A stretch of DNA of 64,000 nt, taken from assembly GCF_001665835.1 (NCBI RefSeq), contig NZ_LZSX01000072.1:62001-126000 (forward strand), in the 5' to 3' direction. The stretch comes from Mycobacterium colombiense (GTDB lineage Bacteria; Actinomycetota; Actinomycetes; Mycobacteriales; Mycobacteriaceae). Below are positions 19,565-28,847 of this stretch, piece by piece. Every line of letters starts with the position of its first letter. Position 1 is the stretch's first letter. A program made the translations under genes and the position numbers. The notes beneath the pieces are model-generated. The model searched no databases, was not told the DNA's origin, and was given only the letters and a program-made list of their open reading frames with translations.

Positions 19565-20137
19565 CTACTTCGCCGCTTTGGCTGCCGCTTTCATCTGCTT
19601 TTTGTAGGCGCGCACTTTCCCCATCGACTGGGCGTCGACGATGTCGGCGACGGATATGTGCGAACCGGCCTTGCCGAAGTCCCCCGCCGCCGCGCGCCAG
19701 CCTTTCGGCGTGACGCCGTACTGCTTGCCCAGCAGTGCCAAGAAGATCTGCGCCTTGACGTCGCCGAATCCGGGCAGACCCTTGATCCGCCGCAGCAGCT
19801 CGACTCCGTCAGGGTCGCCGGCAGTCCACAATCCGGCCGCGTCGCCGTCGTAGCGGTCCACGATGATCTGCGCCAGCGTTTGGATGCGCTTGGCCATCGA
19901 CCCCGGAAAGCGGTGTATCGCAGGCCTTTGCGAGCACAACGCGGCGAACTTGTCGGGGTCGTAGTCCGCGATTTCGGCGGCATCCAGGCTGCCCATCCGG
20001 TCCGCGATCCTCTTCGGCCCGGCGAACGCCGTCTCGAAGGGAACCTGCTGATCCAGAACCATCCCGATGAGCAGCGCCAAGGGACTCTCGTCCAGCAGCC
20101 TGTCGGCCTCAGGATCTTGCGCGAGGCAAATTTTCAC
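19565..20137 (-). CDS. HhH-GPD superfamily base-excision-like protein (Rv1156-like)
   Basis: 190-aa protein of the HhH-GPD glycosylase fold. The helix-hairpin-helix lies in LLRRIKGLPGFGDVKAQIFL (about residues 115-135). The N-terminal helix pair has PLALLIGMVLDQQVPFETAF, the pattern of this uncharacterised subgroup. No C-terminal [4Fe-4S] cysteine set. The C-terminus is Lys/Ala-rich (YKKQMKAAAKAAK). I chose the GTG at 20137; a TTG two codons earlier is equally served by the GGAAGGAAG RBS. It is divergent from the SnoaL-like gene. A true glycosylase activity is unproven for this group. Confidence 0.87.
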   Translation of the reverse strand: MKICLAQDPEADRLLDESPLALLIGMVLDQQVPFETAFAGPKRIADRMGSLDAAEIADYDPDKFAALCSQRPAIHRFPGSMAKRIQTLAQIIVDRYDGDAAGLWTAGDPDGVELLRRIKGLPGFGDVKAQIFLALLGKQYGVTPKGWRAAAGDFGKAGSHISVADIVDAQSMGKVRAYKKQMKAAAKAAK

Positions 20138-20227
20138 GGTCAACGATCTTCCTTCCGCTGAACATCCTGGGACCGGGGACCCATAGGTCGCAAGACTACT
20201 CACCAGCAATGACCGCGTTATCGTGGC

Positions 20228-20761
20228 GTGGTGGTGGATGAGGACAAGCTGGCGCTGATGCTGGCGCGCGACGAGCTGCATCAGCTCGTCAGCGCCTACT
20301 GCCGGGCCGTGGACCGCGCCGACTACGACACGCTGCGCAGCCTGTACCACCACGAGGCGACCGATTCGCACGGCTCGTTTTCGACCGGCGGCGTCGAACA
20401 GTTCATCGCGCAACTACGAGCGGCCGAACCGTATGTGCGTGTCTCCCAACACAACATCACCACGACGAACTTCGTCGTCGACGGCGACGCGGCACGCGGT
20501 GAGATCTACTGCCTGGTGTTTCACACCTTCGCCGGCCCCGAGCACGACGTCGACGTCGTCATCGGCGGGCGATACCTGGACACGTACACCAAACACGACG
20601 GCCGCTGGAAATTCAGTCAACGCACCATCGTGGCGGACTGGGCATACCAGAACGACCCGTCCCGAGTGGACTTCGAACACCCCAGCACCCGGGGCAGCCT
20701 GCGCGGCCAACCCGGCCAAGCCGACCCTTCGATCGGCCTGTTCACCGCGCCGGAAGGCTGA
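20228..20761 (+). CDS. SnoaL/NTF2-like protein
   Basis: 177-aa alpha+beta-barrel protein of the SnoaL-like group (polyketide cyclase or dehydratase-like pocket proteins). The pattern is visible: an N-terminal helix DELHQLVSAYCRAVDRADYDTLRSLYH, the FSTGGVEQFIAQLR helix, SQHNITTTNFVVDGDAARGEIYCLVFH strands and GRYLDTYTKHDGRWKFSQRTIV. The buried His/Asp positions (YHHEATDSHG) resemble catalytic positions in the family, but the substrate is unknown. GTG start. Stands alone, divergent from the HhH-GPD gene. Confidence 0.8.
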   Translation: MVVDEDKLALMLARDELHQLVSAYCRAVDRADYDTLRSLYHHEATDSHGSFSTGGVEQFIAQLRAAEPYVRVSQHNITTTNFVVDGDAARGEIYCLVFHTFAGPEHDVDVVIGGRYLDTYTKHDGRWKFSQRTIVADWAYQNDPSRVDFEHPSTRGSLRGQPGQADPSIGLFTAPEG

Positions 20762-20806
20762 GGACCGCGAAACATTCTGGCGTACAGCATGTTTCGCCAG
20801 CGAAGG

Positions 20807-21031
20807 TCAGCCGCTCTTGCGGCGGAACTCCCGGCGGTTTCCCACCGCGCCATGCGCCCGCGATTGCTTGCCGGCGCCGTTCTTGTGGTCGGACCCGCCG
20901 GAGGATTTCGCCATCTTGCGGTCCAGGGCTTCGCGGAATTTGCGCTTGGTGTCGTCGTCCGACCCGGGCGATCCAGCGGCCCCCGAAGACTCCGACGAAT
21001 TGGAACCCTGCCGGGCATTCGATTCAGCCAT
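20807..21031 (-). CDS. DUF5302-type small hydrophilic protein
   Basis: 74-aa, highly charged, Ser/Gly/Lys/Arg-rich protein. The central DDTKRKFREALDRKMAKSSG and the C-terminal KQSRAHGAVGNRREFRRKSG are the conserved blocks of the mycobacterial DUF5302 family. Predicted largely disordered with one basic helix; possible nucleic acid or nucleoid association is only an inference from charge. It lies upstream of the F420 oxidoreductase-type gene on the minus strand but is separated by 50 bp. Confidence 0.8.
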   Translation of the reverse strand: MAESNARQGSNSSESSGAAGSPGSDDDTKRKFREALDRKMAKSSGGSDHKNGAGKQSRAHGAVGNRREFRRKSG

Positions 21032-21081
21032 AGGGGGCAGCCTAGCCCGGGTTTGCCGAAACGGTTCGGTAGGCGCCGCGG

Positions 21082-21534
<453 letters not shown>

Positions 21535-21600
21535 CTACGTGGCGGACGGCCGGGACGGCCCGGGGTGTTTTGTGCGCGGCGGACCTGGTGGAATCGGGAC

Positions 21601-22122
21601 ATGACCAAGTACGCGGCGTTTCTGCGTGGCGTCAACGTCGGGGGTGTCAACCTCAAGATGGCCGAGGTGGCGACCGCGCTGACCGAGGCAGGATTCACCG
21701 AGGTCCGGACCATCCTGGCCACCGGCAATGTGCTGCTGGAGTCGACCGCCGGCGTGGCGTCGGTGCGCAAGAAAGCCGAAGCCACGTTGCGCGATCGGTT
21801 CGGCTACGACGCGTGGGTGCTGGCCTACGACATCGACACGGTGCGTGCCGTGGTCGATGCCTACCCGTTCGATCGCGAGGTCGACGGCTATCAGTCCTAC
21901 GTCACGTTCGTCGCCGACGCCGCCGTGCTGGACGAGCTCGCCGCGCTGGGCAAGAAGGCCGGTCCCGACGAGAAGATCCGCCGCGGTGATGGCGTGATCT
22001 ATTGGCAGGTCCCCAAGGGCGGCACGCTGGACAGCAGCATCGGCAAGACGATGGGTAAGCCGCGGTACAAGTCGTCGACCACGACGCGAAACCTGCGCAC
22101 GCTGGACAAAGTGTTGCGCTGA
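21601..22122 (+). CDS. DUF1697 family protein
   Basis: 173-aa protein of the DUF1697 family. The diagnostic N-terminus MTKYAAFLRGVNVGG with KMAEVATALTEAGFTEVRTI is followed by LATGNVLLES, and the C-terminal GKPRYKSSTTTRNLRTLDKV is typical. The frame is open far upstream on the plus strand, but the conserved N-terminus and the ATG at 21601 fix the start. Biochemical role unknown. It sits between the FDOR gene (divergent) and gntR (convergent). Confidence 0.88.
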   Translation: MTKYAAFLRGVNVGGVNLKMAEVATALTEAGFTEVRTILATGNVLLESTAGVASVRKKAEATLRDRFGYDAWVLAYDIDTVRAVVDAYPFDREVDGYQSYVTFVADAAVLDELAALGKKAGPDEKIRRGDGVIYWQVPKGGTLDSSIGKTMGKPRYKSSTTTRNLRTLDKVLR

Positions 22123-22179
22123 GGCCGCGCTAGCAAAACAGCTGTGCGCCAGGGAGTTTCGACACCCGCCGAACACCCG

Positions 22180-22563
22180 TCACTCGTCGGGCACCGCTTC
22201 GATGTAGCGCACCGCGTCGGCCTTGTCCAACCCCAGTCCGCGCGCGACCCGGACGTACTCGCGGGCCGCGGCCGCCATCGCGGCGTCGGTCGGGTCGTAG
22301 CGGGCGATGAAAGTGCCGAAGCGCCCGCGGGTTTCGATGATGGCGGAGCTTTCCAGCTCGCGGTACGCGCGCGCCACGGTGTTGACGGCGACGCCGAGCT
22401 GGCCGGCCAGGTCCCGCACGGTCGGCAGGCGGGTGCCGGGCGGCAGCGCGCCCTCCCGGACTCCGTCGATGACCTGCGTCCTGAGCTGGTCGAACAACGG
22501 CTTTCCCGCCTTCATGTCGACCTTCAACCAGTCACCCAGCTCCACCCGTCCAGTATCCCCCAC
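22180..22563 (-). CDS. GntR-family regulator, YtrA-like (Rv1152-like)
   Basis: 127-aa repressor-type protein. The winged HTH (about residues 20-88) reads [40 protein letters not shown], then [19 protein letters not shown], the GntR signature. The short C-terminal tail (about 35 aa) places it in the YtrA subfamily, which often controls membrane transporters. GTG at 22563 or an internal GTG at 22545 ([10 protein letters not shown]) may be the start. It is divergent from the sirtuin gene with only about 20 bp between starts, so their promoters overlap or face each other. Confidence 0.9.
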   Translation of the reverse strand: MGDTGRVELGDWLKVDMKAGKPLFDQLRTQVIDGVREGALPPGTRLPTVRDLAGQLGVAVNTVARAYRELESSAIIETRGRFGTFIARYDPTDAAMAAAAREYVRVARGLGLDKADAVRYIEAVPDE

Positions 22564-22582
22564 CCCCGACTATCTTGGTGAG

Positions 22583-23296
22583 ATGCGAATAGCGGTGCTC
22601 AGCGGCGCGGGCATCTCCGCCGAAAGCGGTGTGCCAACATTCCGCGACGACAAGAACGGATTGTGGGCCCGCTTCGACCCTTACGAGCTGTCCAGCACCC
22701 AGGGCTGGCGCGACAACCCGCAGCGGGTCTGGGGCTGGTATCTGTGGCGCCACTATCTGGTCGCCGATGTCCAACCGAATGCGGGTCACCGCGCCATCGC
22801 CGCCTGGCAAGACGACGCCCAGGTCAGCGTCATCACCCAGAACGTCGACGACCTGCACGAGCGCGCGGGCAGCCGTTCGGTTCACCACCTGCACGGCAGC
22901 CTGTTCGAATTCCGTTGTGCGCGTTGCGGTATGGCCTATTCCGGGGAGCTGCCCGCGATGCCCGAACCGGCACTGGAGGTGGAGCCCCCGGTCTGCCACT
23001 GCGGCGGGCTGATCCGGCCCGACATCGTGTGGTTCGGTGAGCAGCTGCCCGACGAGCCGTGGCAGCGTGCCGTCGAGGCGACCGAGGCCGCCGACGTCAT
23101 GGTGGTGGTGGGAACCTCGGCGATCGTCTATCCGGCGGCCGGGCTGGCCGAGCTGGCGCTGTCCCGCGGCGCCGCGGTCATCGAGGTCAATCCCGAGGTC
23201 ACGCCGCTGTCGGGCAGCGTGACGATCAGCATGCGTGAGACGGCCAGCCAGGCTCTGCCCGGTCTGCTGCAGCGGCTACCGGCGCTGCTGAACTGA
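22583..23296 (+). CDS. Sir2 NAD-dependent protein deacylase (Rv1151c-like)
   Basis: 237-aa class III (SIRT5/CobB-like) sirtuin. It removes acetyl or succinyl groups from lysine using [17 protein letters not shown] (residues 8-21) is the NAD signature and [12 protein letters not shown] gives the Q-N-x-D motif. HLHGS holds the catalytic His. A zinc site is formed by CARC and CHCG. The acyl-lysine selectivity pair Tyr-x-x-Arg is present in GWYLWRHY, as in CobB/SIRT5 desuccinylases. In M. tuberculosis the homologue deacetylates acetyl-CoA synthetase. ATG start immediately after the gntR promoter region. Confidence 0.95.
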   Translation: MRIAVLSGAGISAESGVPTFRDDKNGLWARFDPYELSSTQGWRDNPQRVWGWYLWRHYLVADVQPNAGHRAIAAWQDDAQVSVITQNVDDLHERAGSRSVHHLHGSLFEFRCARCGMAYSGELPAMPEPALEVEPPVCHCGGLIRPDIVWFGEQLPDEPWQRAVEATEAADVMVVVGTSAIVYPAAGLAELALSRGAAVIEVNPEVTPLSGSVTISMRETASQALPGLLQRLPALLN

Positions 23297-23308
23297 CGGG
23301 CCGGCCGG

Positions 23309-23938
23309 TCAGGGCCGGCGCGCGCGGCCGAGCAGCAGCTCGGAGACGGGCATCGGCGCCCAGGCCGGCAGCGTGAATTCGCGCCGCGACGTGTCGATCT
23401 CGAACCCCGCCTCGACGATCGAGCGCTCGGTGTCACGGTGCGTGTGGCAATTGCCGAACAGCCGCGGCCACAGCGTCGCATCGGCGAAACGCTGGAAGTG
23501 GCCCCGCGCACCGGCACTGGCGATGTGCTCGAGATAGCGCAGCTGCCCGCCCGGCCGCAGCAGCGAATACAGGCGCCGCAGCACGCCGCCGGGATCGCGC
23601 ACCGAGCACAGCACGAGCGAGCACACCACCGCGTCGAACGGCTCGCCGCCGCTGAACGCTTCGGCCGTCTCGCCGGTCACCACGACGCACGTGGGTACCG
23701 CCTCCGCCGCGGCCCGGGCCTGGGCCGCCAGCCGCGGTTCGGGTTCCACCGCAACCACTTCGTCGACCGAGTCCGGGTAGTGGGGAAAGTTCGTGCCGAT
23801 TCCCGCGCCGACTTCCAGCACCCGGCCGGACAGGCCGGCCAGATTCTCCCGGCGCAGCGCCCGGATCGCCTCGGCTTCATGGGTGGCGACGACCGGCCAG
23901 ACGCGCGCGAAGAAGGGGTTGTCGACCACCGTTGTCAT
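23309..23938 (-). CDS. Class I SAM-dependent methyltransferase
   Basis: 209-aa methyltransferase of the small UbiE/phospholipid-methyltransferase type. Motif I VLEVGAGIGTNFPHY (about residues 40-54), acidic motif II VVAVEPEPRL, post-I VVTGETAEAFSGGEPFDAVVCSLVLCSV and motif III LLRPGGQLRYLEHI are all readable. The C-terminal PVSELLLGRARR is common in mycobacterial homologues. The substrate is unknown; its position between sir2 and mmpL13 mirrors Rv1147. ATG start at 23938. Confidence 0.88.
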   Translation of the reverse strand: MTTVVDNPFFARVWPVVATHEAEAIRALRRENLAGLSGRVLEVGAGIGTNFPHYPDSVDEVVAVEPEPRLAAQARAAAEAVPTCVVVTGETAEAFSGGEPFDAVVCSLVLCSVRDPGGVLRRLYSLLRPGGQLRYLEHIASAGARGHFQRFADATLWPRLFGNCHTHRDTERSIVEAGFEIDTSRREFTLPAWAPMPVSELLLGRARRP

Positions 23939-24002
23939 ATGTATGTGAACCTTCCGATCGGATGAGCCTCACAATAGGTTCTCCGCGACGGGTCGGTCGG
24001 CG

Positions 24003-26339
24003 TTAACCGATATTGGGCACCGGCTCGGCGACCACCCGCCGGGGGAGCTCGACGGGTTCCACAGTCGGCTCGAGGCATCCGACGGTCTCTTCGGCCGCTC
24101 CCTCGCTGATGCCGAACCGGTCGTGCAGCCACGCCAGCGGTCTTGGCGCCCACCAATTCCACCGGCCCATCACATGCATGAAGGCCGGCACGACCACCAT
24201 CCGCACCAGCGTGGCGTCGGCGATCACGGCCAGCGTCAGGCCGAGGCCGAACATCCGCATGAACGAGACGTGGGCGGCGATCAGCGCGGCGAACGACATC
24301 GACATCACCAACGCGGCCGCGGTGATCACCCGACCGGTGCGGGCGACGCCGAGCGCCACGCTTTCGTCGTTGGCGACGTGGGCCTGCTTCGCGGTCGGCC
24401 TCGCCGGCCGGGCGGCGCCGGACGCCAGCCAGTACTCGCGGATCCGGGAGAGCAGGAAGACCTCATAGTCCATGGACAACCCGAAGGCGATGCAGAACAG
24501 CAGCACCGGCATGTTGGCCACCAGCGTCCCGCTCGGCGTCGTTCCGAGCGCACCCAGATGGCTGTCCTGGAAGATCCACACCAGCGCGCCGAACGCCGCG
24601 GTCAACGACAGGAAGTTGCAGGCGAGCGCCTTGGCCGGCAGCAGCACGCTGCCGGTGAGCAGAAACAGCAACACGAAAGTGATCGCCGCCATCAACCCGA
24701 GGACCAGCGGCAGCCGGTCGGTCACGGCGTCGACGCTGTCGCGGTTGACCTGGGCCAATCCGCCCATCTCGACGGATCGGCCCGCGGGTCCGGGCACCGC
24801 ATGCAACCGCTTGAGCTGGGTGTCGTTCGCTGTCGAAAACAGCGGGGCCGTGCTGGTGACGGTCAGAAAGGCGCTGCCGTCGGCCAGCCCGGTGGCCCCG
24901 GCCGGTGGCCCCACCCGGTTGCCGGCCGCGAAGGTGCCCCCGGGTGCTGCCACCGCGGACACGTCGGCAACCCGCGACAAATCGGCGGCGTAGTTGTTGA
25001 AGTCCCCCGGGTTCAGGCCCGTGGCATCGGGGATGACGACGGGCACCGACGTCGCCGAGTCGTGCGCGAAATTGCTGCGCAGCTGATCACCCACCTGATG
25101 CGCCGACGCCGAGCGCGGCAGCACCCGGTCGTCGGGGAAGCCCCACGTCACGCCGAGGAACGGGGACCCGAGCAGCAACAGCAGTGCGACGACGGTCAGG
25201 CCGATCGGCGCCCAGCGGCGCATCACGAACTTGGTCGACCGATACCAGAACAGCTGCTCGACGGGTTTGTGCACCGGTTCGGGGCGGTGCAGCGCCCGAC
25301 GCACCAGCCGGCGTACGTCCAGTGTGTCCAGCCTTGGGCCCAACAGCACGATCGCGGCCGGGGTTATCACGATCGAAGCGACCGCGACGAAGGCGACGGT
25401 CGCGACGCCGGCGTAGGCGAACGACTTGAGGAAGTACATCGGGAAGGCCACCGTCGCCGACATCGACAACGCCACGGTGATCGCGGAGAACAGTACGGTT
25501 CGCCCGGAGGTGGCCATGGTCCGGATGAGCGCTTCGTCGCGGTCGTGGCCCTCGGCCAACTCGTCGCGGTAGCGGCTGACGATCAGCAGGGTGTAGTCGA
25601 TGGCCAGGGCCAGGCCCAGGGCGGTGCTCAGGTTGAGGGCGAAGATCGAGACTTCGGTGGTGAAGGTGATGAGGCGCAACACCGTCATCGACCCGACGAC
25701 GGCCAGCGCGCCCAGCGCCATCGGCAGCGCCGCGGCCAGCAGCCCGCCGAACACCCAGATCAGCACCAGGAAGCTCAGCGGCAGCGCGATCATCTCCATG
25801 ACCAGCAGGTCGGCCTGGTTCTGCGTGTTGATCTGCGCGTACTGCATCGCCGCGCCGCCCGCGCGGACGGTGACGCCGTCACGGTCGTGGATGAATTGGT
25901 CCGCCAATGTCTGCGCGTTGCTCTGGGCGTAGTTCTCGCCGCCCTTGAGGTTGACCACGACGAGCCCGGACTTGCCGTCGCGGCTCACCAGGTCAGCCGA
26001 GGCCTGGGGAGGTGCGCTCCAAGGCGAGGAGACGTTGTAGACCAGCGGGGACTTCTGCAGCTGGTCGACGAGGTCGGTGCCCACCTTGCGCGCCTGTTCG
26101 CTGTTGGTGCCCCCGGGGGCGGTCACCAGGATGAGCACCTGCTGGCCGCTCTGCCCGAACTTGTCGCTCAGCACGCTGATGGCGTACGCCGACTCGGAGT
26201 CCGGGTCTTGGAAGCCGCCCGGCGACAGGCTCTTGGCGACGGGGACACCGAAGATGGCGGCGGCGATGAAAACCAGCACTCCGGTCGCGATGATGCGGCG
26301 CGGCGCCCTGATGGCGGCTCGGGCGATTCTTTGCAGCAT
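24003..26339 (-). CDS. mmpL13: MmpL13-type RND lipid transporter, unbroken
   Basis: 778-aa MmpL membrane transporter. Two repeats of one helix + large periplasmic loop + five helices are apparent (loops about residues 45-190 and 410-545). The proton-relay Asp-Tyr pairs are present in both halves: LGLALAIDYTLLIVSRYRDEL and GLSMDYEVFLLSRIREYW. Start ATG MLQRIARAAIRAPRR with GGAAGGG 6-8 nt upstream; an in-frame ATG 30 nt earlier is possible. The C-terminal cytoplasmic tail is short. M. tuberculosis carries this locus as two genes (mmpL13a/13b), while here the frame is continuous. The cargo is unknown. Confidence 0.92.
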   Translation of the reverse strand: MLQRIARAAIRAPRRIIATGVLVFIAAAIFGVPVAKSLSPGGFQDPDSESAYAISVLSDKFGQSGQQVLILVTAPGGTNSEQARKVGTDLVDQLQKSPLVYNVSSPWSAPPQASADLVSRDGKSGLVVVNLKGGENYAQSNAQTLADQFIHDRDGVTVRAGGAAMQYAQINTQNQADLLVMEMIALPLSFLVLIWVFGGLLAAALPMALGALAVVGSMTVLRLITFTTEVSIFALNLSTALGLALAIDYTLLIVSRYRDELAEGHDRDEALIRTMATSGRTVLFSAITVALSMSATVAFPMYFLKSFAYAGVATVAFVAVASIVITPAAIVLLGPRLDTLDVRRLVRRALHRPEPVHKPVEQLFWYRSTKFVMRRWAPIGLTVVALLLLLGSPFLGVTWGFPDDRVLPRSASAHQVGDQLRSNFAHDSATSVPVVIPDATGLNPGDFNNYAADLSRVADVSAVAAPGGTFAAGNRVGPPAGATGLADGSAFLTVTSTAPLFSTANDTQLKRLHAVPGPAGRSVEMGGLAQVNRDSVDAVTDRLPLVLGLMAAITFVLLFLLTGSVLLPAKALACNFLSLTAAFGALVWIFQDSHLGALGTTPSGTLVANMPVLLFCIAFGLSMDYEVFLLSRIREYWLASGAARPARPTAKQAHVANDESVALGVARTGRVITAAALVMSMSFAALIAAHVSFMRMFGLGLTLAVIADATLVRMVVVPAFMHVMGRWNWWAPRPLAWLHDRFGISEGAAEETVGCLEPTVEPVELPRRVVAEPVPNIG

Positions 26340-26650
26340 GTCGTGCCCTTCCGCCTGCCGGTGCCCCATTGCGCTGGCCGCTGGCTTATCCGCGACAACC
26401 TAACAAACGCTAATTTCCACGCGTCCAACAGTGTTCTCTTTAAGCACGCAATCGGGTGCCCGGAACGTTCAACGCCGCGTTTTAAACCGCGCCGACTGTA
26501 AGAGTCCGGCCAGAAAAATGTGCGGTAACTAAGCAGCTCACGGCATAATTCGCCGCGCGGGCGCCGGTCAACCTACTTGCCGGTAAATTGCCAAGGTTTT
26601 CCGAATCGTGACTCAAAGATTCCTTAATGGTGGCCCATACGCTCAGTGTC
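26340..26650. promoter_or_regulatory. Divergent intergenic region between mmpL13 and the small-ORF pair
   Basis: About 310 bp, visibly more AT-rich than its surroundings, without a recognisable protein gene. It must hold the mmpL13 promoter (leftward). On the right edge, TACGCT (26638-26643) fits the mycobacterial TANNNT -10 pattern and lies 7 nt before the ATG at 26651, the spacing expected for a leaderless mRNA. No palindromic operator was found. Confidence 0.5.
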
Positions 26651-26773
26651 ATGTGGATCGACGACACAAGTGCCGACGTCATCAAAGTTGACTTCGAAGC
26701 CCTCTACCACGGCGACGTGCTGGTGGAAGGCGAGACCTCGGAGCAGTTCGACGAACTGCAAGCGGCGAGCTGA
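26651..26773 (+). CDS. 40-aa acidic small ORF, probably leaderless
   Basis: ATG-TGA frame of 40 codons beginning MWIDDTSADVIKVDFEALYH and ending FDELQAAS. Strongly acidic (nine or more Asp/Glu), no Cys, no signal peptide or membrane segment. A TANNNT -10 box ends 7 nt before the ATG and there is no Shine-Dalgarno, so leaderless translation is suggested. A second small ORF begins 8 nt after the stop, and the unit ends with a perfect 16-bp hairpin. I know no family for it. Codon choice is GC-rich and coding-like. Confidence 0.5.
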   Translation: MWIDDTSADVIKVDFEALYHGDVLVEGETSEQFDELQAAS

Positions 26774-26781
26774 GGCAGACC

Positions 26782-26844
26782 ATGAGCATGCTCGCACGGC
26801 TGTTGATGGCCGAACCCAACGTCAGCCGGTGGTTCCGCAAGTAA
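26782..26844 (+). CDS. 20-aa basic small ORF following the acidic one
   Basis: ATG-TAA frame of 20 codons, MSMLARLLMAEPNVSRWFRK, 8 nt downstream of the 40-aa ORF with a GAGGCAGACC stretch in front as possible RBS. It combines a short hydrophobic half (MLARLLM) with a cationic, aromatic C-terminus (RWFRK), the opposite charge of its partner. The strong terminator starts 17 nt after its stop, which argues that this is the end of a real transcript. Very short, so a chance frame remains possible. Confidence 0.42.
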   Translation: MSMLARLLMAEPNVSRWFRK

Positions 26845-26861
26845 CCATTGGTCCCGGTTTT

Positions 26862-26897
26862 CACGAAAGCCCCCCGCGGATGCGGGGGGCTTTCGTG
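26862..26897. terminator. Perfect 16-bp hairpin terminator
   Basis: Arms cacgaaagccccccgc and gcggggggctttcgtg, perfectly complementary over 16 bp with a GGAT loop. It lies between the rightward small-ORF pair and the leftward SDR gene (ends 26916), so it can work in both directions. One of the strongest hairpins in the window. Confidence 0.88.
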
Positions 26898-26915
26898 TCT
26901 CCGACGTGGTTCGGC

Positions 26916-27668
26916 TCAGCGAGGAGCCATCCGGATGGCGCCATCGAGACGGATGACCTCGCCGTTGAGCATCGGGTTCTCGACGATGTGGACGGCCAGG
27001 GCGCCGTACTCGTCGGGGTCACCCAGCCGGGCCGGGTGCGGCACCTGCTTGCCCAGCGAGGCCTGCGCCTCCTCGGGCAGCGAACCCAGCAGCGGCGTCT
27101 TGAACAGGCCCGGCGCAATGGTCACTACGCGGATGAGCTCGCGCGACAAGTCGCGCGCGATCGGCAGGGTCATGCCGACGACGCCGCCTTTCGACGCCGA
27201 GTAGGCCGCCTGGCCGATCTGGCCCTCGAACGCGGCGACCGAGGCGGTGTTGATGATGACGCCGCGCTCCTCGCCGACCGGCTCGGTCTTGGCGATGCGC
27301 TCTGCGGCCAGTCGCAGCACGTTGAAGGTGCCGATCAGGTTGACCCCGATGACCTTCTTGAAGCCGTCCAGCGGGAAGGGGCCGTCCTTGGACAGCGTCT
27401 TGATGGCGTTGCCGATACCGGCGCAGTTGACGTTGATGCGCAGCGTGCCCATCGACTCCGCGGCGTCCAGCGCCTTGCCGACGGCGGCCTCATCGGTGAC
27501 GTCGGCCTCGACGAAGCGGGCGCGATCGCCCAGCTCGCGGACCGCTTCTTCGCCGCGCAGGTCGATGACCACGACCTGGGCACCGCGGTCGAGCAGTCGC
27601 CTGGTGGTGGCCAGGCCCAGGCCCGACGCTCCCCCGGTGACGACGGCAACGGCGTCTTTGATCTCCAT
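26916..27668 (-). CDS. Short-chain dehydrogenase, HSD17B10-like (Rv1144-like)
   Basis: 250-aa SDR related to type II 3-hydroxyacyl-CoA dehydrogenase. The NAD site is [17 protein letters not shown] (residues 8-24) with Asp in VVVIDLRG, pointing to NAD. NCAGIG is the NAG-type motif and the catalytic Ser-Tyr-Lys set is in [26 protein letters not shown]-terminal [15 protein letters not shown] is typical. It is 48 bp downstream of mcr on the same strand, consistent with joint use in (methyl-branched) acyl-CoA oxidation. The 48-bp gap contains an imperfect inverted repeat (AGTCC..GCCAAC TG GTTGG..GGACT). Confidence 0.9.
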   Translation of the reverse strand: MEIKDAVAVVTGGASGLGLATTRRLLDRGAQVVVIDLRGEEAVRELGDRARFVEADVTDEAAVGKALDAAESMGTLRINVNCAGIGNAIKTLSKDGPFPLDGFKKVIGVNLIGTFNVLRLAAERIAKTEPVGEERGVIINTASVAAFEGQIGQAAYSASKGGVVGMTLPIARDLSRELIRVVTIAPGLFKTPLLGSLPEEAQASLGKQVPHPARLGDPDEYGALAVHIVENPMLNGEVIRLDGAIRMAPR

Positions 27669-27716
27669 CCGAGTCCTTCCTGATTCGCTCGAGTCCAGCC
27701 AACTGGTTGGTTGGGA

Positions 27717-28799
27717 CTATACCCAGTCCTTGAGTACCGCTTCGGCGTCGGCCACCGGCGCCGCGGGACGCGGTGTCTCCGGCGCGGTGCGGGAGAACCG
27801 CGGCGCCGGCAGCGGTTGCAGTCCGCCGTCGACCTCGTAGAAGGTGTTCCGCTCGGTGATGTGCGGCTCGGTCTGTACCTCGCCGAACGCCAGGATCGGC
27901 GTCACGCACGCGTCGGAGTCGGCGAATACCTTGGCCCAGTGGTCGCGGTCCTGGCTGCCGAACTTCTCGGTCAGCACCGCCCGCAGTTCGGGCCAACGGC
28001 TGACGTCGTTCTGGCCGGGCAGGTCGGCGCCGTCCAGGCCGAGCCCGGTCAGCATGGCGGCGTAGAACTGTGGCTCGATCGCGCCGACCGCGACATAGCG
28101 GCCGTCGGCGCATTCGTAGGTGTCGTAGTAGGGGGCGCCACCGTCGAGCAGGTTGGTGCCGCGGGCGTCGGTCCACATGCCCGACGAACGCATCTGCCAC
28201 ATCATCTGGATCAGCACGCTGGAGCCGTCCACCATCGCGGCGTCGACGACCTGCCCCTTGCCGGAGGTCTGCCGCTCCCACAGCGCGGACAGGATGCCGA
28301 GCAGCAGGAACATCGAGCCGCCGCCGAAGTCACCGACCAGGTTCAGCGGCGGGACCGGCCGCTCGTTCGCCCGGCCGATGGAGTGCAGGATGCCGTTCAG
28401 CGAGATGTAGTTGATGTCGTGACCCGCCTGCTGGCTGCGCGGACCGGTCTGGCCCCAGCCGGTCATCCGGGCGTAGACCAGCCGGTCGTTGACCTTGGCG
28501 CAGTCCTCGGGACCCAGGCCGAGTCGCTCGGTGACGCCGGGACGGTAGCCCTCGATCAGCACGTCGGCCTTCGCGATCAGTTTGAGGACGAGGCCGCGGC
28601 CCTCGTCGGACTTCAGGTCGGCGGTCACCACCCGCCGGTTGCGCATCATGGCGTCCTTGGCGACGCCGCCGGGACCCGACGACGGACGATCGATGCGCAC
28701 CACGTCGGCTCCCAGATCCCCCAGGATCATCGCCGCATGCGGGCCGGGGCCGATGCCGGCCAGCTCGACAACACGCAGTCCCTTCAACGGTCCAGCCAC
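27717..28799 (-). CDS. mcr: Alpha-methylacyl-CoA racemase (MCR)
   Basis: 360-aa CaiB/BaiF-type enzyme that epimerises (2R)/(2S)-methylacyl-CoA thioesters, needed to beta-oxidise branched fatty acids and the cholesterol side chain. The characterised mycobacterial MCR blocks are present: [36 protein letters not shown], and [20 protein letters not shown]. The catalytic His and Asp are expected in GHDINY and in [21 protein letters not shown] sequence. The GTG at 28799 gives [10 protein letters not shown] and 360 aa, the known length; the longer frame to 28868 lacks similarity. A 16-bp palindrome lies 49 bp upstream. Confidence 0.95.
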   Translation of the reverse strand: MAGPLKGLRVVELAGIGPGPHAAMILGDLGADVVRIDRPSSGPGGVAKDAMMRNRRVVTADLKSDEGRGLVLKLIAKADVLIEGYRPGVTERLGLGPEDCAKVNDRLVYARMTGWGQTGPRSQQAGHDINYISLNGILHSIGRANERPVPPLNLVGDFGGGSMFLLLGILSALWERQTSGKGQVVDAAMVDGSSVLIQMMWQMRSSGMWTDARGTNLLDGGAPYYDTYECADGRYVAVGAIEPQFYAAMLTGLGLDGADLPGQNDVSRWPELRAVLTEKFGSQDRDHWAKVFADSDACVTPILAFGEVQTEPHITERNTFYEVDGGLQPLPAPRFSRTAPETPRPAAPVADAEAVLKDWV

Positions 28800-28847
28800 G
28801 ATCCACCGACCTTTCGTCTGCTCTGACGCCGTTGACCGTTCGCAACC

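Noticed and set aside
24123..26501. Open plus-strand frame of 792 codons opposite mmpL13
   Set aside because: Antisense to an intact MmpL gene with both Asp-Tyr motifs; translation is Arg/His/Gln-rich without domains.
26651..26844. Small-ORF pair considered as a mycofactocin-type or other RiPP precursor
   Set aside because: No radical-SAM or other maturation genes are adjacent and the C-termini do not match the mycofactocin precursor ending; kept only as uncharacterised small ORFs.
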